Part shown: positions 51,727 to 57,141 of the stretch, piece by piece
How the letters are laid out: the number at the start of each line of letters is the position of its first letter
Position numbering within the stretch: position 1 is the stretch's first letter
Source of the DNA: an uncultured Clostridia bacterium
GTDB lineage: Bacteria; Bacillota; Clostridia; Christensenellales; Borkfalkiaceae
DNA length: 57,141 nucleotides
Direction: 5' to 3'
Assembly: GCA_944367565.1 (NCBI GenBank)
Contig: CALVWR010000012.1
Coordinates: 1-57,141 of the forward strand
The notes under the pieces: model-generated
Told to the model about the DNA's origin: nothing
Databases searched by the model: none
What the model saw: only the letters and a program-made list of their open reading frames with translations
Position numbers and translations under genes: made by a program

Positions 51727-52449
51727 ATGCGTATCCCAAACGATCACTGGCTGATCTGTAAACCCATTGCCCATCGCGGATTATGGAATGATTCCGTTCC
51801 CGAAAATTCCCTGCTCGCTTATGAAAAAGCAGCGCAGAAAAATTACCCCGTCGAAATCGACGTTTACCTCACAAAAGACAATCGGATCGTCAGCTTTCAC
51901 GATAATACGCTGCGTCGCATGACCGGCGTTGACGGCTTGATTTACGAAAAATCGTATGATGAGTTAAAAACACTTCGTTTGAACAATACGGAGTATACCA
52001 TTCCCCTTCTTGAAGAAGTCCTGTCTGTCTGCAAAGGCAGATCTCCCTTACTCATCGAGATCAAAGATCAGCCGCGCGGTAAGGAACTGACCGAAAAACT
52101 CATTGCCGTCCTCAAAAATTATAAGGGCGATTTCGCCGTGCAGTCCTTTAACCCGTCTTATATCCGTCAGGTCAGAAAAAGCGCGCCCCACTTTATCCGC
52201 GGCATCCTCGCCACGACCGACGTGAGCGGAATCAAAAGCGCAATCAAACGGCGCATCGTTCGGAAAATGTCTCTGAACTTCTGGATCAAGCCCGATTTTA
52301 TCAGCTACAATTACCACGGCTATCCCCTTCCGGAGAAAAAAGTCAGAAAAAAAGTCTGCTTAGCCTGGACTGTGACGAGCTATGCAATCTGGGATCAGAT
52401 CAAACCGTACATCGACAATATCATCTTCGAGGGGTTCTCCCTCGACTGA
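51727..52449 (+). CDS. Glycerophosphodiester phosphodiesterase
   Basis: 240 aa. Hydrolyses glycerophosphodiesters from phospholipid turnover to glycerol-3-phosphate and an alcohol. The GDPD TIM barrel has AHRG (H16, R17), the metal-binding EIDVYLTKD, the second catalytic histidine in FHDNTLRR, and a later metal ligand in LIEIKDQ. The start at 51727 was chosen over longer frames because GGAGG is 6 nt upstream and the domain begins directly. No signal peptide, so the substrate must be internal. Divergent from lepA. Confidence 0.92.
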   Translation: MRIPNDHWLICKPIAHRGLWNDSVPENSLLAYEKAAQKNYPVEIDVYLTKDNRIVSFHDNTLRRMTGVDGLIYEKSYDELKTLRLNNTEYTIPLLEEVLSVCKGRSPLLIEIKDQPRGKELTEKLIAVLKNYKGDFAVQSFNPSYIRQVRKSAPHFIRGILATTDVSGIKSAIKRRIVRKMSLNFWIKPDFISYNYHGYPLPEKKVRKKVCLAWTVTSYAIWDQIKPYIDNIIFEGFSLD

Positions 52450-52457
52450 CCGATTTC

Positions 52458-52487
52458 AAGGAACGCTTCACGCGTTCCTTGTTTTTT
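52458..52487 (+). terminator. Terminator of the GDPD gene
   Basis: AAGGAACGC (52458-52466) pairs with GCGTTCCTT (52472-52480), then GTTTTTT. Confidence 0.85.
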
Positions 52488-52489
52488 GC

Positions 52490-52522
52490 AACGCCCCCGA
52501 AAACGAGGTTTTCGGGGGCGTT
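52490..52522 (-). terminator. Long hairpin after the MATE gene
   Basis: A perfect 15-bp stem, 52490-52504 with 52508-52522. It lies after the MATE stop and directly next to the GDPD terminator, but its U-tract is poor on both strands. Confidence 0.5.
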
Positions 52523-52548
52523 ATGTTTGCAAAAAGCCTTTTTTCAGA

Positions 52549-53937
52549 TCAGTCCTGTGTTTGCGGCAGCGATTTCATAAACGTGACGGTCAACGCGATC
52601 GTCACGAGAATGGAAATAAAGTCCGCCGCCGGCGCGGCGTAAAGAATACCGTCGATGCCCAGATAAACCGGCAGAATCACGATCAGCGGCAAAAAACAGA
52701 GAATATCCCGCACAAGCGACGCGATGACCGCGCGCACGGGCTTTCCGACCGCCTGAAAAAAGATCGCCGACATCTTCACCACACAGGTAAACGTCACGAG
52801 CGAGAGAAATATACGGAAAGTTTTCCGCGCAAAATCCCAATAATCTTCGGGATTCGGCACGTTCGTCGGCTGTCCGAACAGCGACGCGACGGCGTCGGGA
52901 AACAATTCGAAAATCAACGTGGAAACCAGACCGACAATCACGGTATAAAACAAAATGAGAAAATACAGTTTTTTCACCCGCGCGTACTTTTTCGCTCCGT
53001 AATTATATCCGATTACGGGCTGACAACCCAAAACGATCCCCACGACGATGTTGATGACGACGGTAAAGACCTTGCTTTCGATCCCGACCACCGCAATGGG
53101 AATATCCGCGCCGTACTGCGACAGCGCGCCGTATTTTGCCAGCATGACGTTGCTCACAAGTACGATGACGACGATGGTCACCTGCGTGATAAACGATGAA
53201 ATGCCGAGTTGCAAAGCCTCCCGAAACGCGCCGAAATGCGGGATAAAACTCTTCCATGTAAGACGAAACGTTTTCGGGCGGCAGAAATAGACGATACAGA
53301 GGATTAAAGAAACAACCTGTCCGATCACGGTCGCCCACGCCGCCCCCGCCATGCCCCATCGGCAGGCGAATATAAAAACAGGATCGAGGATGATATTGAC
53401 GACGGCGCCCGCAAGCATCGACGCCATCGCCCATCCGGGACTTCCGTCCGCCCGAATGACGGACGTCATCATGTTCATCAGCATGAATGCCGGCAAAAAC
53501 GCCAGGATGATATCCAGATATTCCGCCGCCATTTCCAACGTGTTTTCCGAAGCGCCGAACAACGTAAGCGCCGGATATTTCAGCGGATACAGCACCGCCA
53601 TCACGATGATCGCCGCGAAAAGCGTCATCGTCACACCCGTGCCGATCGCTTTATGCGCATTCTCCGTGTTGTTTTTTCCCTGGCAGATATTGAGGTACGT
53701 CGCACAGCCGTCTCCGAAGCACCAGGCAAACGCCTGCGCAATCACAAACACGGGAAACACCACGCCCGTCGCCGCATTGCCAAGGGTGCTCAGTTCGCTG
53801 TTGCCGATAAATATCTGATCGACAATGTTATATAATGCGCTGATCAACAGCGACAGGATACAGGGAATTGAAAATTTCAGCATCAGTTTCGTCAGCTTTT
53901 CTTCCCCTAAAAACCGGTTTTTTTCCGCTTGTTCCAT
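52549..53937 (-). CDS. MATE family efflux transporter
   Basis: 462 aa with twelve predicted transmembrane helices in two six-helix halves. Characteristic segments are LSLLISALYNIVDQIFIGN, AWCFGDGCATYLNICQG, and QPVIGYNYGAKKYARVKK at the start of the second half. Exports drugs, organic cations or metabolites in exchange for sodium or protons; the substrate is unknown. GGAG precedes the ATG. The leader between promoter and gene contains an intrinsic terminator, which suggests controlled read-through. Confidence 0.92.
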   Translation of the reverse strand: MEQAEKNRFLGEEKLTKLMLKFSIPCILSLLISALYNIVDQIFIGNSELSTLGNAATGVVFPVFVIAQAFAWCFGDGCATYLNICQGKNNTENAHKAIGTGVTMTLFAAIIVMAVLYPLKYPALTLFGASENTLEMAAEYLDIILAFLPAFMLMNMMTSVIRADGSPGWAMASMLAGAVVNIILDPVFIFACRWGMAGAAWATVIGQVVSLILCIVYFCRPKTFRLTWKSFIPHFGAFREALQLGISSFITQVTIVVIVLVSNVMLAKYGALSQYGADIPIAVVGIESKVFTVVINIVVGIVLGCQPVIGYNYGAKKYARVKKLYFLILFYTVIVGLVSTLIFELFPDAVASLFGQPTNVPNPEDYWDFARKTFRIFLSLVTFTCVVKMSAIFFQAVGKPVRAVIASLVRDILCFLPLIVILPVYLGIDGILYAAPAADFISILVTIALTVTFMKSLPQTQD

Positions 53938-54006
53938 TGAAAAACTCCTTTTTCTGCATCTTACGGAGTCTTTATCTCAGAAAAGCTACCTGAAAACTTT
54001 CGGCGC

Positions 54007-54043
54007 AAAAAAATAGCGTAAAATCGGAAATTCTACGCTATTT
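54007..54043 (-). terminator. Terminator in the leader of the MATE gene
   Basis: AAATAGCGTA (54011-54020) pairs with TACGCTATTT (54034-54043), followed by TTTTTTT on the minus strand. It lies 12 nt after the predicted transcription start and about 70 nt before the MATE ATG. It may also end read-through from the GH127 gene. Confidence 0.8.
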
Positions 54044-54061
54044 CTGCTGTCCGCGTTAAAA

Positions 54062-54090
54062 AATATACCATATTCTTCGTGCTTTGTCAA
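54062..54090 (-). promoter_or_regulatory. Sigma-A promoter upstream of the MATE gene
   Basis: On the minus strand, a perfect TTGACA (54085-54090), 17 bp, TATATT (54062-54067). Confidence 0.7.
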
Positions 54091-54128
54091 GCGGGATCGT
54101 CTCCTTTTTCCCGCTTCACTTCTCTTTT

Positions 54129-55940
54129 TCAGTCCCGACGGATCCACACCGCCATATCGCACACTTCGCGGTTTGCAAACGTCCAGTAAGGTCGGAACTT
54201 CAACTGCACTTTTTCCCGCCTGTCTTCCGCTTTGCGGTATAATCCGTCAAAGGGCAGATCCCTCATTCCTTCCGCAATCAGAGCGTAAAAATGCCCTTCG
54301 TCCGCAAGAACCGCTTTTTCGATCCGCGAATCCGTTTTCACCCGCAGACTGTTGAGCGGCCACGGATTATCCGCTCCCTCCAGACAGTATACCGTAGGTC
54401 CGTAACAAAGCGCCACCCTGCCGCAATTATCCCTGACTTGCGGATTACATTCCGCAAAATACGGTTTCATACAGAAATCGATGTCGGTTGAAAATGTCTC
54501 TCCAATCCCCTCGAAAACGATGTAATCCCCTTCCGTCTTTCCCGTCGTCACGCACGCTTCGCACCAGATCGGCTTCCTGATAAAGATCTTCTTATATCGG
54601 TTGTTCTTCAGCTTCAGTTCCACCTTGCCGTCCCGCGCAAAGTCCGCTTTCATCGTAAGCTCCGTCTTTTCGTTTTTCATCGTCAGATCCGCAAACTGAT
54701 TTACCGTAAGTTCCTCTTCGTCTTCCGAAAAAAATACGTCCCCGATCCGCGCAAAAATTCTGTTGATATTCGGCGGACAGCAGGAGCAGCCGAAGACCTC
54801 CAGCCGATGCACGATGGGCAGCGCCGTACGCGCCTGCGGCGCAATGCTCGTCTGTTTGTCAACAGACGCAAGGTGAATCTCCAGCGGATTTTCATAGAAA
54901 AATTCCCTGCCGTTGAGCGACGTGGAGGAAAGCAGATTGTTATACATCACCCGCTCGATCACATCGCCGTATCTTGCGTTCCGCCCGTGCCGCTGCATGG
55001 AAAGCGCAAACAATAAGAGTCCGATCGCCGCGCAGCTTTCCGAATACGCTTCAAGATCGGGAAGATCGTATGCCACCGTGAACGCTTCTCCCACGCGGCT
55101 GGAGCCGATGCCTCCCGTAATGTACATCTTTTTTCCGACAATATCGTCAAACAGCGTTCTGCACGCCGTCAACAGCGACTGATCCCCCGTCAGATACGCC
55201 GCGTCGCTCATGCCCGTGTACAGATAGGTCGCCCGCACCGCGTGCCCTTCCGCTTCTTTCAGCGCGCGTACCGGCGCGTTACTCTGATCGTGTTTTGCAT
55301 TGACAAATTCATATTCGCTTTCCTCTTTCGTGCCGCGTTCGTTTAAAAAAAACATCGCCATATCGAGATATTTCCGCTCCGACGTATATTCGTAAAGTTT
55401 TAACAACGCAAGTTCGATCTCTTCATGTCCGCACGTCGTAAACTTTGCGGTCTTCTCCGTAATAAACGCCCGCTCGATACAGTCCACATAATCCGACACA
55501 ATCCGATAAAACTTTTCTTTCCCCGTCGCCTTCCTGTACGCGATCGCCGCTTCGATCAGATGCCCCGCACAGTACAATTCGTGATCCTGCCGCCGCGTAA
55601 AAAGATTCTGCGGTTCTTTCTGAAGAAAATACGAGTTGATGTATCCGCTTTTCAACCTGTGCTTCTCCATCGCATCGGCAAGTCCGTCGATGACCTTTTG
55701 CTCCTCTTCGTATCCCCCTCTCTTTTCAATCAGATACGAAACCGCTTCGATCCACTTCGCCACGTCCGAATCGTAAAACAGATCGACTTTCGCCCCCTCT
55801 TTAAACCGCAATCCGTTGAATCGGTCGCTCTCCTCAAACCGCTTATATACGCTCTGCAGACTGACTTCCGCATTCAAATCATATCTCGACTTCCAAAATC
55901 CGCCCTCAAATTCAACATCGCAAAAAGAAATATTTTTCAT
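54129..55940 (-). CDS. Beta-L-arabinofuranosidase, glycoside hydrolase family 127
   Basis: 603 aa, no signal peptide. The (alpha/alpha)6 catalytic domain contains GGIGSSRVGEAFTVAYDLPDLEAYSESCAAIG (region about 285-315, with the zinc-ligand Glu in this area) and the cysteine cluster GCSCCPPNINR (about 386), which in characterised members holds the catalytic cysteine and zinc. Beta-sandwich domains follow. Expected to release L-arabinofuranose from plant glycans or extensin-type chains. GGAGG precedes the ATG. Divergent from an AraC regulator that probably controls it. Confidence 0.93.
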   Translation of the reverse strand: MKNISFCDVEFEGGFWKSRYDLNAEVSLQSVYKRFEESDRFNGLRFKEGAKVDLFYDSDVAKWIEAVSYLIEKRGGYEEEQKVIDGLADAMEKHRLKSGYINSYFLQKEPQNLFTRRQDHELYCAGHLIEAAIAYRKATGKEKFYRIVSDYVDCIERAFITEKTAKFTTCGHEEIELALLKLYEYTSERKYLDMAMFFLNERGTKEESEYEFVNAKHDQSNAPVRALKEAEGHAVRATYLYTGMSDAAYLTGDQSLLTACRTLFDDIVGKKMYITGGIGSSRVGEAFTVAYDLPDLEAYSESCAAIGLLLFALSMQRHGRNARYGDVIERVMYNNLLSSTSLNGREFFYENPLEIHLASVDKQTSIAPQARTALPIVHRLEVFGCSCCPPNINRIFARIGDVFFSEDEEELTVNQFADLTMKNEKTELTMKADFARDGKVELKLKNNRYKKIFIRKPIWCEACVTTGKTEGDYIVFEGIGETFSTDIDFCMKPYFAECNPQVRDNCGRVALCYGPTVYCLEGADNPWPLNSLRVKTDSRIEKAVLADEGHFYALIAEGMRDLPFDGLYRKAEDRREKVQLKFRPYWTFANREVCDMAVWIRRD

Positions 55941-55972
55941 AATCCTTGCCTTTTTCCTCCTTCAATGTTATT

Positions 55973-56001
55973 ATTATATCGTTTACAGCCGTTTTCGGCA
56001 A
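55973..56001 (-). promoter_or_regulatory. Sigma-A promoter of the GH127 gene
   Basis: On the minus strand, TTGCCG (55996-56001), 17 bp, TATAAT (55973-55978). The region shared with the AraC gene (55941-56035) is only 95 bp. Confidence 0.7.
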
Positions 56002-56035
56002 TGTTAAAAACAGAGGAATGGTGTAAAAATCCGAC

Positions 56036-56806
56036 ATGATCACTCTCAACGAGGTTACCTCGATCCGTTTTTCGAATATGGGGCTTTTTACCGGCGACGC
56101 CGATTGGATTCATCCGAAAATCGCAACCGCCACATATGAACTCATCTTCGTCGTGAAAGGCGAAGTTTTTATTCAGGAAGCCGATCGCCAATACGCCCTG
56201 CAAGAAGGCGACGCCCTCTGCCTGCAACCGAATACCCTCCATCAGGGTTTCCGTAAAAGCGACTTCTGTTCCTTTTTCTGGCTGCATTTCTACGCGGACG
56301 GCTTCGATCGGATCGGGCTGAGCCGTTTTCGCCCGTCGGATTTTTCCTCCGCCGTGGTCTTTTTCAAAGAACTCAACCACCTCGCTTCGCTTCCCGGAGA
56401 AAACGATCTCATCGAATGTAAGCTGCTCACGTTTTTGCTGCAACAGCTCAGCTGTCGCACCGTAAAAAGCAAACTGTTCAACGATGTTTCGGAATTTATC
56501 CGCATTCACGGCAATACGCCGCTTTCCGTCGTTACAATCGCACAAAAATTTCATTATAATCCCGATTATCTTTCCAAGGTGTTTATAAAAAACTGCGGAC
56601 TTTCCCTGAAAAAATACTTGATTCGCGTGCGCCTCGATCATATCTGCAAGCTCCTTTTGTCCACCTCTCTTTCCGTCAAGGAAATCGCAGAACTTTGCGG
56701 CTTTGAAAGCGATAACGCCCTCATTAAATTCTTTCAATACAATAAAAGACAAACGCCGAGCGATTATCGGAACGGCGTCAGCCTTTCGCATCTGAACAAT
56801 CGTTAA
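56036..56806 (+). CDS. AraC-family transcriptional regulator
   Basis: 256 aa. An N-terminal cupin sugar-sensing domain (about 25-110: YELIFVVKGEVFIQEADRQYALQEGD, TLHQGF) and a C-terminal double helix-turn-helix (about 155-250: TPLSVVTIAQKFHYNPDYLSKVFIKNCG, SVKEIAELCGFESDNALIKFFQYNKRQTPSDYRNG). It probably binds the shared 95-bp region and activates the GH127 gene in response to an arabinose-containing sugar; this is inferred from the divergent arrangement. Only a distant GAGG is seen before the start, so the start is less certain. Confidence 0.9.
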   Translation: MITLNEVTSIRFSNMGLFTGDADWIHPKIATATYELIFVVKGEVFIQEADRQYALQEGDALCLQPNTLHQGFRKSDFCSFFWLHFYADGFDRIGLSRFRPSDFSSAVVFFKELNHLASLPGENDLIECKLLTFLLQQLSCRTVKSKLFNDVSEFIRIHGNTPLSVVTIAQKFHYNPDYLSKVFIKNCGLSLKKYLIRVRLDHICKLLLSTSLSVKEIAELCGFESDNALIKFFQYNKRQTPSDYRNGVSLSHLNNR

Positions 56807-56860
56807 ATTTTTTCTTTTCCGCCGCCCCCGCTTCCACCTTTCCGCATGACTCTTTATACG

Positions 56861-56901
56861 AAAAACGCCCGCAACCTGAATTCAATTCAGGTTGCGGGCG
56901 T
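56861..56901 (-). terminator. Strong terminator of a minus-strand transcript
   Basis: A perfect 17-bp stem, 56865-56881 with 56885-56901, with TTTTT on the minus strand. It also lies after the AraC gene but has no T-run on the plus strand. Confidence 0.75.
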
Positions 56902-56990
56902 ATCGCCGCGGAGCTGCCGGGCAGACTCGGACTTTCGTCTTTATAAACTGCGGTACACGCCTTTTTCGGGCGGAATTTCTGTACCACAAT
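56902..56990 (-). ncRNA. Candidate small structured RNA between tRNA-Thr and a terminator
   Basis: On the minus strand GGTACA pairs with TGTACC (with inner CGCC/GGCG), followed by a GAC-GAAA-GTC tetraloop hairpin, CCGAGTC and GCAGCTCC, then the strong terminator at 56865-56901. GACGAAAGTCCGAGTC resembles the first conserved region of RNase P RNA, and the GGGCAGACTCG complement resembles a degenerate tRNA T-arm. Only about 90 nt are present, so it is a remnant or a small RNA of unknown kind. Confidence 0.35.
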
Positions 56991-57032
56991 TCAAAATGCG
57001 CTTAAAGCGCAAAATCATGAGAGTGAAACAAA

Positions 57033-57063
57033 AAAAACGGATGCTCGATATACACCCGTTTTT
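57033..57063 (-). terminator. Terminator after tRNA-Thr
   Basis: AAAAACGG (57033-57040) pairs with CCGTTTTT (57056-57063), with additional A run giving T8 on the minus strand. It starts 1 nt from the CCA end of the tRNA. Confidence 0.75.
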
Positions 57064-57064
57064 G

Positions 57065-57140
57065 TGGAGCTACTGGGCGGACTCGAACCGCCGACCTGCT
57101 GATTACGAATCAGCTGCTCTACCGACTGAGCCACAGTAGC
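57065..57140 (-). tRNA. tRNA-Thr (anticodon CGU)
   Basis: 76 nt with encoded CCA. Acceptor GCTACTG/CAGTAGC, D-arm GCTCAGTCGGTAGAGC, anticodon stem-loop CTGATTCGTAATCAG with CGT at 57105-57107, and a normal T-arm GGCGGTTCGAGTCCGCC. The discriminator base is U. Only one base of the window lies beyond its 5' end. Confidence 0.96.
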
Positions 57141-57141
57141 A

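Overview
The window looks like chromosomal DNA from an uncultured, endospore-forming, anaerobic member of the Clostridia (Bacillota). The evidence is sporulation sigma factors (SigG, SigE) with the SigE protease SpoIIGA, a YlmC/YmxH-type PRC-barrel protein, the gene order gpmI-secG-rnr-smpB with ssrA nearby, an anaerobic ribonucleotide reductase activase, and carbohydrate enzymes typical of gut bacteria (GH36, GH127, a DUF3863-type protein, a six-hairpin glycosidase). Finer taxonomy cannot be read from the sequence. Most genes lie on the minus strand. No insertion sequence, prophage or CRISPR array was seen.

Layout, left to right. 1-4.5 kb: a GH36 alpha-galactosidase, a GNAT acetyltransferase, an amidohydrolase and a sugar O-acetyltransferase. 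4.5-10 kb: one apparent transcription unit that starts with a large HRDC/DUF4011/SF1-helicase/endonuclease protein (resembling Hhe-type defence proteins) and continues into an OmpR-type response regulator, a histidine kinase and the acetyltransferase. 10-18 kb: a DUF1835-like protein, a corrinoid-methyltransferase/UroD-like gene remnant, and a complete arginine operon argG-C-J-B-D-F with a promoter and ArgR-like boxes. 18-24 kb: a glycosidase, a PfkB kinase, an EF-G-like GTPase and an exonuclease-BRCT protein. 24-32 kb: cardiolipin synthase and VanW, an O-antigen-ligase-like membrane protein, a GlpA-like/FAD oxidoreductase/DUF1667 redox module, and MgtC with an attenuator-like leader.

32-39 kb holds the trans-translation and mRNA decay cluster: tmRNA (ssrA, tag ADSNNELAYAA), metA and metY lying between ssrA and smpB, then smpB, rnr, secG and gpmI. 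39-43 kb: nrdG, a flavodoxin-type reductase, a thioesterase, argH (with its own ArgR-like box) and a broken second copy of part of gpmI. 43-48 kb: ylmC-like gene, sigG, a DUF3863-type gene, sigE and spoIIGA. 48-57 kb: lepA-MGMT-hemW, a GDPD, a MATE exporter with a terminator between promoter and gene, GH127 divergent from an AraC regulator, a possible small structured RNA, and tRNA-Thr(CGU) at the right edge.

Themes that cross gene boundaries: (i) three genes (smpB, nrdG and the DUF1835 gene) have a good sigma-A promoter whose -10 box sits 6-7 nt before the start codon with no Shine-Dalgarno, which predicts leaderless mRNAs; (ii) terminators sit between promoter and gene for mgtC, the MATE gene and rnr, which suggests attenuation; (iii) the tmRNA has a T-loop that lacks the usual UUCRA pattern; (iv) argG and argH, 25 kb apart, share ArgR-like boxes. 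Promoters, operators and RNA structures were identified by eye and are inferences.
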